64,000 bases of DNA from CAVYXK01 sp963708245 (GTDB lineage: Bacteria; Pseudomonadota; Alphaproteobacteria; Acetobacterales; Acetobacteraceae). The notes below the pieces were generated by a model that saw only the letters and a list, made by a program, of their open reading frames with translations, was not told the origin of the DNA and did not search any database. Shown here piece after piece: positions 9,131 to 17,087 of the stretch. The stretch covers positions 2,356,001 to 2,420,000 of the forward strand of contig OY970201.1 of assembly GCA_963708245.1 (NCBI GenBank), given 5' to 3'. Position numbers and translations under genes: made by a program. Position 1 is the stretch's first letter. Each line of letters begins with the position of its first letter.

Positions 9131-9366
9131 GGCTCTCCAGAAAGCGCATCGAAGAACGCCTTGTCGGCGGCCTGTCCAGTAGGGGGAGGAAGTGGGTGCG
9201 CCCGGCGCAACTCGGCGAAGCGTTCCCTGAGTGGCACGGCCCGGGCCGCACGATCCAACTCAGCTTTAACGGCCATTTTAACAGCGTCCTGCTTCGACAC
9301 GCCGCGAAGCTTGGCGAGCTCGGCGACCAGGCGCGCCGTCGTGTCGTCCTTGATGTAGAGCGGCAT
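9127..9366 (-). CDS. vapB: VapB-type antitoxin (Rv0623/PSK-like)
   Basis: A 79-residue antitoxin directly upstream of vapC and overlapping it by 4 bp. I chose the ATG at 9366, since the reading frame upstream does not look like protein. The N-terminus MPLYIKDDTTARLVAELAKL, followed by GVSKQDAVKMAVKAEL, is the ribbon-helix-helix-like segment typical of the Rv0623/PSK antitoxin family. The C-terminal half (LRERFAELRRAH..ADKAFFDALSGEP) is the usual toxin-binding tail. It should neutralise VapC and autorepress. Two identical 10-bp direct repeats sit just upstream of its start and are candidate operators. Confidence 0.85.
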   Translation of the reverse strand: MPLYIKDDTTARLVAELAKLRGVSKQDAVKMAVKAELDRAARAVPLRERFAELRRAHPLPPPTGQAADKAFFDALSGEP

Positions 9367-9384
9367 GCCGACTTCTGTATATAT

Positions 9385-9416
9385 CCGAATATCCAAAACA
9401 GGATAGCCGAATATCC
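9385..9416 (-). promoter_or_regulatory. candidate vapBC operator (direct repeats)
   Basis: Two exact copies of CCGAATATCC, at 9385-9394 and 9407-9416, have start points 22 bp apart, about two helical turns. The second copy forms part of an inverted repeat GGATA-6 nt-TATCC (9401-9416). The block is AT-rich in a GC-rich surrounding and begins 19 bp upstream of the vapB start. This is the expected position for antitoxin autoregulation. The site is seen; its function is inferred. Confidence 0.55.
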
Positions 9417-9490
9417 TGCGGCATGCAATGTGTTGCGACCTCCCCGGTGTCCGCTGCCAGCGCCGGATATCACGGCCACGAAAAAGCCGT

Positions 9491-10603
9491 TCAGGTCCGG
9501 CTGAACCGGCGCGGATCGACGGCAGCCACGACATCTCGTGCCGCGCCCGGGTCGCGTCCGACGATCAGGTCCGCCACCAGCTTGCCGGCGGCCGGCGAGG
9601 TCTGGATGCCGTAGCCGCCTTGCCCCACGCACCAGAAGAACCCCTCCGCCGCTGCATCCCACCCGAAGGCCAGACTGTGGTCGGGGGTGAAGGTGCGCAA
9701 CCCGGCCCAGCTATGCTCGACGCGGCGCACTTCGATCGCCAGCGCTGCCTGCATGCGGTCGATACCGAGCGCGATGTCGAGCTCGTCCGGGCGCACGTCA
9801 TGCGCATGCATCGGCGTCTCGTCGGCGGGCGAGACCAGCAGCCGCGTGCGCGCCTCGGGGCGGGCATACCAGGTGCCAGCGGCGTCTTCCAGCAACGGCC
9901 ACCCGCTCGCATCCCACGGTGACGGATCGATGATCGCGGCGGTGCGCCGGCATGGGGTGAGGCCGAGCGGCCGAACGCCGGCCATGGCGGCGACGTCGTC
10001 GCCCCAAGCACCCGCCGCATTGACCAGCACCGGCGCACGGAAAATGGCGCCGGTGCTGGTATGGGCTTCCCACACACCGGCGCGTCGCTCGATGCGCCGG
10101 GCACGATGGCGCAGGGCGAGCATCCCGCCGTTGGCGCGAAGCTGGCGCAAGAAGCCTTGGTGGATCGCGGCGACATCCATATCGAACGCGTCTTCCTCGG
10201 TCGCCGCAGCCACGGCGTAGCCAGGCCGCAACGCCGGGACCATCTCGCGCACCTCATCAAGTGTGATCAGTCGGAGGCCAACGCTCTCGGCCAGCAGGCG
10301 ATCGAGCCGCGGCACCTGTGCTGCCGGTGCCAGGAGCACGGTCGGGCGGCGCTTCATGAGCGGCACTTCGGCAAAGCCGACCGAGGGCGACTCGAAGAAG
10401 GCACGCGACAGTCCAGTCAGCCGCCGCACGTCCGGCGGGCCATAATTCTGGATCCACATCGCAGCCGACCGGCCGGTGGTGTGATAGCCGGCCTGCTCCT
10501 CGGCTTCGACCAGCGCCACGCGCCGGTCGGGCGAGAGGGCAGCAGCGGTGGTGGCTCCGGCAATGCCGGCACCGATCACGATCACGTCGAAGCTTGTTTC
10601 CAT
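9491..10603 (-). CDS. FAD-dependent oxidoreductase (DAO family)
   Basis: A 370-residue FAD enzyme. I chose the ATG at 10603 so that the protein begins METSFDVIVIGAGIAGATTA, the Rossmann FAD motif; a start 36 bp further upstream only adds an unlikely leader. ALVEAEEQAGYHTTGRSAAMW follows the nucleotide fold and places a His/Arg-containing loop typical of DAO-type amino-acid or amine oxidases. LVNAAGAWGDDVAAMAGV and the C-terminal GQGGYGIQTSPAAGKLVADL are standard family segments. It is different from the DAO protein at 1318-2436. It faces away from the coiled-coil gene at 10725. It likely oxidises an amine or D-/imino acid; the substrate is unknown. Confidence 0.82.
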   Translation of the reverse strand: METSFDVIVIGAGIAGATTAAALSPDRRVALVEAEEQAGYHTTGRSAAMWIQNYGPPDVRRLTGLSRAFFESPSVGFAEVPLMKRRPTVLLAPAAQVPRLDRLLAESVGLRLITLDEVREMVPALRPGYAVAAATEEDAFDMDVAAIHQGFLRQLRANGGMLALRHRARRIERRAGVWEAHTSTGAIFRAPVLVNAAGAWGDDVAAMAGVRPLGLTPCRRTAAIIDPSPWDASGWPLLEDAAGTWYARPEARTRLLVSPADETPMHAHDVRPDELDIALGIDRMQAALAIEVRRVEHSWAGLRTFTPDHSLAFGWDAAAEGFFWCVGQGGYGIQTSPAAGKLVADLIVGRDPGAARDVVAAVDPRRFSRT

Positions 10604-10724
10604 ACCGTGCACCATCGGGGACGCCATCCCGACGGGCAAGTGCGGTCGATGTGACTCGAGTCATATGAGCTGAGCGGCGGCAGCGGTAGTGCAAGCTCGC
10701 AATCCGCAAGGCAGGAGAGAACCT

Positions 10725-11219
10725 ATGCCCAAGAAGACCCTCGACGACATCGTCAAGGCGCGCAAGGCGCTGGCCGCGGAGCTCGATGATTACGAGAAGG
10801 ACAAATCGAAGATCGATACGCACATCAACAAGACCATGATGGAATATGGCACGATTAAGCAGGGCCTGGAGGCGGGCTTCAAGGAGATCGGCGATCTGAA
10901 GGCGCAACTGAAATCGGCGTTTGATACCTGGCAGAAGATGTCCGGCAAGCTCGACACCATCAAGGGCAACCTCGGGGACGTCGCCAAGGAGGTGAAGGTG
11001 ACTATTCCCGGCCTGAGGAAGTTCGACGACGAGGCGGATGGGCTGTCGAAGGAGCTGGCCAATTGCGGTGGCGACATGAAGGATATTAAGGACGAGGCGG
11101 AGGAGCTGAAGAAGGTCAAAAGGACGGCCGCGCGTCTCGTGACCGACTACAACAATCTCTACGATTCATCGAGCTCGCCACCGGCCGATCCGCAGAAGCC
11201 CACTCTGGCGATCGCTTGA
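10725..11219 (+). CDS. small charged coiled-coil protein of unknown function
   Basis: A 164-residue protein starting at the ATG at 10725, 6 nt after an aggagag ribosome-binding site. It is almost entirely helical-looking, rich in Lys, Asp and Glu with regular hydrophobic spacing (DDIVKARKALAAELDDYEKD, INKTMMEYGTIKQGLEAGFK, DDEADGLSKELANCGGD). It has a single Cys and no signal peptide or membrane segment. The C-terminal 20 residues are Ser/Pro-rich and probably disordered. I recognise no family. It looks like a soluble coiled-coil or four-helix protein. A strong hairpin separates it from the hydantoinase gene, so it may be its own transcription unit. A real protein is very likely; its function is unknown. 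Confidence 0.75.
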   Translation: MPKKTLDDIVKARKALAAELDDYEKDKSKIDTHINKTMMEYGTIKQGLEAGFKEIGDLKAQLKSAFDTWQKMSGKLDTIKGNLGDVAKEVKVTIPGLRKFDDEADGLSKELANCGGDMKDIKDEAEELKKVKRTAARLVTDYNNLYDSSSSPPADPQKPTLAIA

Positions 11220-11234
11220 ACGACGACGCGCTTG

Positions 11235-11273
11235 CCCTGGCCGGAGCGACGATGGACCATGCTCCGGCCAGGG
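11235..11273 (+). terminator. strong inverted repeat downstream of the coiled-coil gene
   Basis: A perfect 13-bp stem (CCCTGGCCGGAGC / GCTCCGGCCAGGG) around a 13-nt loop, beginning 15 bp after the coiled-coil gene stop and ending 15 bp before the hydantoinase start. There is no U-tract. It may act as a terminator or mRNA-stability hairpin, or influence access to the hydantoinase ribosome-binding site. Confidence 0.55.
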
Positions 11274-11288
11274 GATGGGAGGGCGCGG

Positions 11289-12716
11289 ATGGTCGATCTG
11301 GTGCTGCGCGGCGACACGGTGGTCACGCCGCATGGTGTCGGGGCCTTCGACCTTGCGATCGAGGGCGGACGGATTGTCGCCGTCGCCGCCAGCGGCACGA
11401 TCCCGTCGCCCGAGGGGGCAAGGCTGATCGACGCCACAGGCAAGATCGTCATGCCCGGCGGAATCGACCCTCATGTGCATTGCAAATGGTTCCTACCGAA
11501 CCCTGACGGCACCGCCGGGCTGACCGACCCGCCGGATATCGTCAGCCGCGCCGCCCTGCACGGCGGCACCACCACGATCATCGATTTCACCCGCTGCCGC
11601 GAAGGCGCGAGCGTACAGGACGCGATCAATCGGCGAGAGCAGGATTGGAAGGGGCACTCGGCCTGCGATTACGCGCAGCACCTGATGGTGGAAGGCGCCT
11701 TGCCGGTCTCGCTGTTTGGCGAACTTGCCGAGGCGATTCAGTCAGGATTTCCGACGGTGAAGATTTTCACCACCGACATCACGCCGTCGCGCAAGGGGCG
11801 GATGGTCGATTTCGGCGACATATGGGAAGTGTTCCAGGTGCTGGCCGCGGAAGGAGGCCTGGGGGTGATCCACTCCGAGGACAACGATATCGTGATGCAC
11901 ATGTACGGCAAGCTGATCCGCGAGGGTCGCACCGGCTTCGCCAACATGGCCGAGGTGCACAACACGCTGTCCGAGGATATCTCGTTTCGCCGGATCATCC
12001 GCCTGGCCGAGAAGATACGGGGCACGGCGCTTTACATGATGCACGTTTCTGCCGAATCCGGCGTGTCGGCGATCCGCGAGGCGCGGGCGCGCGGGGTGTC
12101 GATCTACGGCGAATCGCTGCACCAGTACATGCTGTATACCAGCGAGGACTATCGCCGGCCGAATGGGCAGATCTACCACACTTATCCGTCGCTGAAATCG
12201 ACCGCGGACCAGGCGGCGCTGTGGGCCGGCACGCTGGACGGATCGATCAATTGCGTCGCCACCGACGAGATTTGCTGCACGCTGAAGCAGAAGATCCAAG
12301 GCGTCCGGATCGACGACACCACGGGCGGCAATGCCGGGGTCGAGCCGCGCGTGGCGCTGATGTACACGGAAATGGTTGGGCGGCGTGGCTATTCGCTATC
12401 GCGTTTCGTTGATCTGGTCTCGACCAATGCGGCGCAGATTATGGGGCTCTATCCACGCAAGGGTGCGCTGGCGGTGGGGTCCGACGCGGATATCTGCGTG
12501 CTGGATCCAGCCGACAAGCGGGCGATCCGTGCGGCCGACCTGCACGAGACGGACTACACGCCTTGGGAGGGCCGGCAGATGCTGGCCTGGCCGTGTCTGA
12601 CCCTGATGCGCGGCAAGGTGGTCGTGGAGAACGGCCGGTTCCTCGGCAGCTTGGATGACGGACGCTGGCAGCACCGGAAAGTGGCGCGGGAAATCATCGC
12701 CGGACCTTGCCTGTGA
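11289..12716 (+). CDS. hydA: dihydropyrimidinase / D-hydantoinase
   Basis: A 475-residue cyclic amidohydrolase. The metal site of the dihydropyrimidinase family is complete: GGIDPHVH (His62, His64), the Lys of PTVKIFTTD as the candidate carbamylated bridging residue, His of GVIHSEDND, His of YMMHVSAESG, and Asp of CVATDEICC. Members open the ring of dihydropyrimidines or 5-substituted hydantoins in the cytoplasm, using two Zn/Mn ions. The start at 11289 gives MVDLVLRGDTVVTPHG, the usual beta-rich N-terminus; upstream codons in frame belong to the hairpin. The gene is followed by a small ORF overlapping its stop. It may supply N-carbamoyl products to a pathway served by the other hydantoin-related genes nearby. 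No carbamoylase is seen in the window. Confidence 0.87.
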   Translation: MVDLVLRGDTVVTPHGVGAFDLAIEGGRIVAVAASGTIPSPEGARLIDATGKIVMPGGIDPHVHCKWFLPNPDGTAGLTDPPDIVSRAALHGGTTTIIDFTRCREGASVQDAINRREQDWKGHSACDYAQHLMVEGALPVSLFGELAEAIQSGFPTVKIFTTDITPSRKGRMVDFGDIWEVFQVLAAEGGLGVIHSEDNDIVMHMYGKLIREGRTGFANMAEVHNTLSEDISFRRIIRLAEKIRGTALYMMHVSAESGVSAIREARARGVSIYGESLHQYMLYTSEDYRRPNGQIYHTYPSLKSTADQAALWAGTLDGSINCVATDEICCTLKQKIQGVRIDDTTGGNAGVEPRVALMYTEMVGRRGYSLSRFVDLVSTNAAQIMGLYPRKGALAVGSDADICVLDPADKRAIRAADLHETDYTPWEGRQMLAWPCLTLMRGKVVVENGRFLGSLDDGRWQHRKVAREIIAGPCL

Positions 12717-12979
12717 CCGACGCCGAGCTGCCTGCCCTGCTGGTGGATTGCTTATCGGTGTGGGGGGTAAACGGGGATGTCGTGGCGGGCGACGGTGCGG
12801 TCGAGATCGGCACGGCAGCCGGGCAGTTTGTGCTGCGCCGCGCCGCGCCGAACGACGGGCCAATCCGATGGTTCCTGGACACGCCGGACCGAGAAGCGGC
12901 GGGGCGCGGCCCCCGGGCACTGCCTTCGATCGTTGCCGCGCTGAGCGCGCTCCGACGCACGACTGCTGATTTGCCCTGA
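12713..12979 (+). CDS. hypothetical protein coupled to hydantoinase
   Basis: An 88-residue ORF whose GTG start overlaps the hydantoinase stop by 4 bp (GTGA), suggesting translational coupling. A TTG 6 bp upstream is an alternative start. It reads VTDAELPALLVDCLSVWGVN, then a short beta-rich stretch (GAVEIGTAAGQFVLRRA) and IRWFLDTPDREAAGRGPRAL, then a helical end (LPSIVAALSALRR). I recognise no family. The GC-rich, low-complexity composition is similar to its neighbours. The coupling is the main argument that it is a real gene, possibly an accessory factor of the same pathway. Confidence 0.6.
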   Translation: MTDAELPALLVDCLSVWGVNGDVVAGDGAVEIGTAAGQFVLRRAAPNDGPIRWFLDTPDREAAGRGPRALPSIVAALSALRRTTADLP

Positions 12980-13039
12980 TCGAGGGCCTATTGATAGGTC
13001 GCTTTTGAACTCTTCATGCGGCGGCGCGAGATCGCGCAG

Positions 13040-13264
13040 TCATGCAGCTTTTCCGCGTGCCAAAGCGTGCACGTCGGCGGTGGTCAGCGCCTTGCCGCCG
13101 ATCCCCCAGTCACCGCTCTCCACTTCCTGGATTACGCATGACGTGACGCCGCGCATGTTCTCGCCTTCGATCGAGACCATTGCGTCCGTCAGCTTGCTGA
13201 TGATCTGGCGCTTCTGTTCCTGGCTGAAGACGTCCTTGATGACGTGAACCTGAATGAGCGGCAT
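13040..13264 (-). CDS. 4-oxalocrotonate tautomerase family enzyme
   Basis: A 74-residue tautomerase-superfamily protein. The start at 13264 places Pro directly after Met (MPLIQVHVIKDVFSQEQKRQ); the N-terminal proline, exposed after Met removal, is the catalytic base of this family. IISKLTDAMVSIEGENMRGV and IQEVESGDWGIGGKAL match the second half of the beta-alpha-beta unit. A good ribosome-binding site (ggaaggg) lies upstream on the minus strand. Members isomerise enol/keto acids in aromatic or chlorinated-compound breakdown and form hexamers. The start is 191 bp from the remnant of a MocR regulator transcribed away from it, which may once have controlled this gene. Confidence 0.87.
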   Translation of the reverse strand: MPLIQVHVIKDVFSQEQKRQIISKLTDAMVSIEGENMRGVTSCVIQEVESGDWGIGGKALTTADVHALARGKAA

Positions 13265-13455
13265 CGGATTTCTCCCTTCCTCTGGGGTTGCGAGTTGGGT
13301 GCTGGACCGAGATCGGCAGTCTGCCGGTCCGTCCCTTGACACCCACTCCATGGTGCCGAACACTCGCCAAGACAGTAATAGACAGTTTCTATGTCAGTTG
13401 ACAGGACTGTACCGGTCCGCCGGCCGGGCCAATCTGACCCAAAGCGGGAGCCGGT

Positions 13456-14195
13456 ATGCTCGCCTTGACCATCAGCCAGAACAGCAACCAGCCGCTCGCC
13501 GACCAGATCGTGGCCGGCATCAGACGCCAGATCGACGATCGGCATCTGCGGCCCGGCACCAAGCTGCCGTCCATCCGCAGGTTTGCCGAAAGCTGCGATG
13601 TCAGCCGCTTCACGGTCGTCGAGGCTTACGACCGTCTGGTCGCAATGGGCTATCTGCAGTCACGCCGACGCCTCGGCTGGCAACGCTCGACCAGCTTAAG
13701 CGCGTGATCTTTACCCGCAGCTTTTCCAAGACGCTATCAGGCAGCTTGCGCGTCGGTTTCCTGGCCTGTGCACAGGACATTGCCAACTAGCTCGCCGACA
13801 TCAAGATGCTGACCAGCATCACCAGCTCGCAATTCACCGAACGGCTCATCTATCTGATGCTGGTGGATGGCCACTACCGCAAGTATTTGTCACGTCTGCA
13901 TGAGCGGCTGGGTGAGGCGCGGCTCAATGTCTTGCGGGCCTTCGAACGTATGGGACTGGAATTGTTCGTCGAGCCCGCGGGCGGTATGTTCGTCTGGTCC
14001 CGCTTCCGGGATATCGACGACTCGCTGGAGCTGGCGGAAGCGGCGCAGCGCGATGGCATCATGCTGGCGCCTGGCACGGTTTTCCGTCCGCATCTCGAGC
14101 GCTCGCCGTGGATGCGGTTCGCTGTTGCCGTCTGCGAGGACCGGCGCGTGCAGGGTTGGCTGGAGCGGCTGGCGAGCACGACCGCCCATGGCTGA
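13456..14195 (+). pseudogene. MocR/PdxR-like regulator (GntR-aminotransferase fusion), deleted
   Basis: Remnant of a MocR-type regulator, a GntR winged-helix domain fused to a PLP aminotransferase fold. The first part (13456 to about 13670) reads QPLADQIVAGIRRQIDDRHL, then GTKLPSIRRFAESCDVSRFT and VVEAYDRLVAMGYLQSRR, a complete GntR DNA-binding domain. It then jumps to another frame encoding RLATLDQLKRVIFTRSFSKT, which contains the PLP-lysine motif SFSKTLSG. Roughly 200 residues of the aminotransferase domain are missing. An in-frame TAG at 13788-13790, where a Gln is expected (IAN-stop-LADIK), breaks the rest. The frame resumes to the normal C-terminus at 14195. It lies between the tautomerase and fumC. 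Confidence 0.8.
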
Positions 14196-14237
14196 CGCCG
14201 CCTGCATCCGTGCATCCGAAACCAAACGGAGAGAGAA

Positions 14238-15644
14238 ATGCCAGAATTTCGCCAGGAGAGCGACAGCCTCGGAACGGTGGAGGTACCCGCCGAAAAGCTC
14301 TGGGGTGCACAGACCCAGCGTTCGTTGCAGCATTTCAGCATCGGCCACGACCTGATCCCGCGCGAGATGATCACGGCCTACGCCGTGCTGAAGCGGGCAG
14401 CCGCGACCGCGAACCACGCCGGCGGACGGCTGAACGATACGGTTTACCGGCTGATTGTGCGGGTCTGCGACGAGATTCTTGCAGGACAGCATCATGACAT
14501 GTTCCCGCTGCACGTCTGGATGACCGGCAGCGGTACGCAGTTCAACATGAACGTCAACGAGGTGATATCGAACCGCTGCTGTCAGCTTGCCGGCACCCCG
14601 CTCGGTAGCAAGCAGCCGGTCCATCCCAATGACCATGTGAATATGTCGCAGTCGTCCAACGACACGTTCCCCTCCGCCATGTACATTGCCGCGGCCGTGA
14701 ATGTCACCGGCCGCCTCGTCCCTGCCGTCACCGAGCTGCGCGACGCGATCGCGGCCAAGGCCGCGGAATGGGACAAGATCGTCAAGATCGGGCGGACGCA
14801 TATGCAGGATGCGACACCGCTCACGCTCGGCCAGGAATGGTCCGGCTACGCCGGGATGCTCTCGGACAATCTGGAACGCATCGATGATGCGCTGAAGGGC
14901 GTGTATCGGCTTGCCCTTGGCGGCACGGCCGTGGGCACCGGCATCAACGCCGCCCCCGGCTTTGCCGAGGCTGCCACGGCAGAGATCGCGCGCCTCACCG
15001 GCCTTCCATTCGTCAGCGCCCCGAACAAGTTTACCGTCCAGGGCGCGCATGATGCGCTGGTGCAGCTCTCTGGCACGTTCCGGACCCTTGCTGCCTCGCT
15101 TTACAAGATCGGCAACGACATAAGGCTGCTATCCTGCGGACCACGCGCCGGTTTCGCCGAGCTGCTGATTCCGGAGAACGAGCCGGGCTCCTCGATCATG
15201 CCGGGCAAGGTCAATCCAACGCAGGCCGAGGCTCTGACGATGCTCGCCGTGCAGGTCATGGCGAACGACGTGGCGGTGGGGTTCGGCGGTGCCGGCGGCT
15301 ATCTGGAGATGAACGTCTATAAGCCGCTGATGATCGCAAACATCATCCAATCGATCACGCTGCTGACCGACGGCTGCACCAATTTCCGCAAATTCCTGGT
15401 TGAAGGCACGCGGCCGAACCTGAAGAGAATCGCCGAATACGTGGAGCGTTCGCTGATGCTGGTGACGGCGCTCGCGCCCGTCATCGGCTACGACAAGGCA
15501 TCGAAAATCGCGCACTACGCGATGGAGCATGATCTGACGCTCAAGGCCGCCGCCTTGCAACTCAGCGACGTCACCGAGGAGGAGTTCGACCGAGTGGTGG
15601 ATCCGGCGAAAATGATCAGCCCCTATGTCGCTACGGCAAGTTGA
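14238..15644 (+). CDS. fumC: class II fumarate hydratase
   Basis: A 468-residue class II fumarase, iron-sulfur independent and tetrameric, interconverting fumarate and malate in the TCA cycle. The family signature GSSIMPGKVNPTQ is present, as are the other two conserved active-site regions (TGSGTQFNMNVNEVISNR and the HPNDHVNMSQSSNDTFPSAM stretch), and KIGRTHMQDATPLTLGQE. Its length is normal. The ATG follows ggagagaga. The N-terminus (ESDSLGTVEVPAEKLWGAQT) separates it from aspartase and argininosuccinate lyase. It stands alone here, downstream of the dead MocR gene. Confidence 0.95.
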   Translation: MPEFRQESDSLGTVEVPAEKLWGAQTQRSLQHFSIGHDLIPREMITAYAVLKRAAATANHAGGRLNDTVYRLIVRVCDEILAGQHHDMFPLHVWMTGSGTQFNMNVNEVISNRCCQLAGTPLGSKQPVHPNDHVNMSQSSNDTFPSAMYIAAAVNVTGRLVPAVTELRDAIAAKAAEWDKIVKIGRTHMQDATPLTLGQEWSGYAGMLSDNLERIDDALKGVYRLALGGTAVGTGINAAPGFAEAATAEIARLTGLPFVSAPNKFTVQGAHDALVQLSGTFRTLAASLYKIGNDIRLLSCGPRAGFAELLIPENEPGSSIMPGKVNPTQAEALTMLAVQVMANDVAVGFGGAGGYLEMNVYKPLMIANIIQSITLLTDGCTNFRKFLVEGTRPNLKRIAEYVERSLMLVTALAPVIGYDKASKIAHYAMEHDLTLKAAALQLSDVTEEEFDRVVDPAKMISPYVATAS

Positions 15645-15718
15645 GCGGCCGTCCCAGACAAGCTTGATTTTCCGCAACGCCACGCATTAGCGTCCTCGGA
15701 TCGTTCCGGAGGCGTGCG

Positions 15719-16287
15719 ATGCGCAAAACCCTCCTCGCCATGCTCCGCTGCCTCGCACTGGACGCGGCCGCCCAGGCCGCGCCCATCGCAGCCTGTCCCG
15801 GCGGCAAGACCTACGCCGACTACATTGCCCTTGCGGCCTGCCTGCTGGGCGATAAGGCCTTGTCCTATTTGCCCTCAGCCTCCGCCCGAACACCGGCGCG
15901 GCCACCACGCCCGGGGCCAACCAGATCGCCGTTACGCCGCTCAACCCTGCCCTCAACATGGGCATCTGCGCCAACTCGGCGCCGATGGCCCAGCTCACAG
16001 TGTTCGACACGCGGATGAGCGTGCAGCTCATGGCCAGCACCAACTTTGCCATGCGGCATCGACTGATCGGCACCGAGACCCTGCTGATAGCCAGTCTGGG
16101 CACCGAAGGCTCGGCCTCGGTCGATTCCTTCACCGGGCAGTTCTCGGAGACCCCTGCGCGCGTGCCCGAGCCGACCTCGCTCGCGGTGCTGGGCGCGGGG
16201 GGTGGACGGGCGGCGGATTCAGGTTTGGAAACGTGGGCGGGGGGCGGAGGGTGGTCGGGGCGGAGATTTACCCGGACGGTCACGTGA
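15719..16287 (+). pseudogene. PEP-CTERM exported protein, frameshifted
   Basis: The ATG at 15719 opens a signal-peptide-like start (MRKTLLAMLRCLALDAAAQA), followed by GKTYADYIALAACLLGDKAL. Around 15865 the coding sequence moves to another frame, which reads LSLRPNTGAATTPGANQIAV, TPLNPALNMGICANSAPMAQ and LTVFDTRMSVQLMASTNFAM. This frame continues to RVPEPTSLAVLGAG at about 16165-16205, a PEP-CTERM sorting motif (Pro-Glu-Pro plus hydrophobic stretch). The motif is not followed by the expected hydrophobic helix and basic tail, because sequence after 16200 becomes Gly-rich and unrelated. The protein was probably exported and sorted by an exosortase. It now appears broken at two points. Sequencing error at the first shift is possible. 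Confidence 0.6.
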
Positions 16288-16453
16288 TCCTGTGGGACTC
16301 GACGGCGGTGGCGCTATCTGGGTCCGGCCTACCCGGCGATCAATTGGCAGGCGAGGCTTGATCAAGGCAGAGGACTCGTTCGACGAAATCATCCGCGCGC
16401 ATATCGAGGACGAACTGGGCGGCCGGATCGCCCCGAGCGGCTGAATAGGGATC

Positions 16454-16607
16454 GTAGCCCGAATGAGCGCAAGCGTAATCCGGGCCCGGCCATTCCGCCC
16501 GATCAGATGTTCGCTTACAGGAGCCGCGATCGGTCGCTGGCGTAATTGCTAGATACCGGTGCTGCCAATCCCGGATTACGCTGGCGCTCTTCCGCGCTAC
16601 GCTACCC
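16454..16607. repeat. inverted pair of dispersed 'CCCGGATTACGCT' repeats
   Basis: 16454-16484 reads GTAGCCCGAATGAGCGCAAG, then CGTAATCCGGG. 16570-16605 carries the same unit in opposite orientation and more diverged (CCCGGATTACGCT..GCGCT..GCTACC). The two copies are separated by about 85 bp with no coding signal. This unit is a recurrent intergenic repeat in many proteobacterial genomes (from memory), so its presence here marks a recombination-prone gap. Function is unknown. Confidence 0.6.
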
Positions 16608-16661
16608 CGACCGATCCACGTTGGTTGAAACGTGAACCTTCCGGCGGCCCGACGAGTTAGG

Positions 16662-16769
16662 TCAGTGCTTGGCCAGCCAATTCTTGGCATCACCATTGCG
16701 GTCCGCTGCCGCCTTCTGCATCCAGTACTTGGCTTGGCCCAAGTCTTTCGGGACACCTAGCCCATTTTC
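16662..16769 (-). pseudogene. Sel1-repeat protein C-terminal fragment
   Basis: On the minus strand about 35 codons read ENGLGVPKDLGQAKYWMQKA followed by AADRNGDAKNWLAKH and a stop at 16662-16664. This matches the end of a Sel1-like repeat (GxGVxxDxxxAxxWxxKAAxxG). There is no start and no further repeat upstream, so it is only the tail of a lost gene. Sel1 repeats form alpha/alpha solenoids used in protein contacts. It marks the edge of the lower-GC segment holding the acyltransferase. Confidence 0.65.
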
Positions 16770-17087
16770 ATGAGGTCGCTGATCAGATTGTGCCTTCTCC
16801 ACCTACCGGGACTGACGATCATGATCGTCGTGCAACAGCTAAAAGCTTTGTCATTGATGTCCTCTTGGGATCGCGCTGAAAGCAGCGATCGCCCTCGGTT
16901 TGGCATCTCCAACCAGGCTCTCGGTAGAGAAAGCTGAAACGATTGATTAACAATAGCACCTTTGTGATTCGATTGGCGCGACCTACAGCCTGTACATTAG
17001 TTGCGAGGGCAAACTCGCGCGCAAGATCGATCTTGCCGCCCGAGGATGATGGTTGAACCACGCCAGCGAACATGATCGGAGGAATAG

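Noticed and set aside
16202..16444. 80-codon plus-strand ORF ending in an EDSFDEIIRAHIEDELGG stretch
   Set aside because: The tail looks protein-like, but there is no start context or recognisable family and it begins inside PEP-CTERM debris; kept as unexplained.
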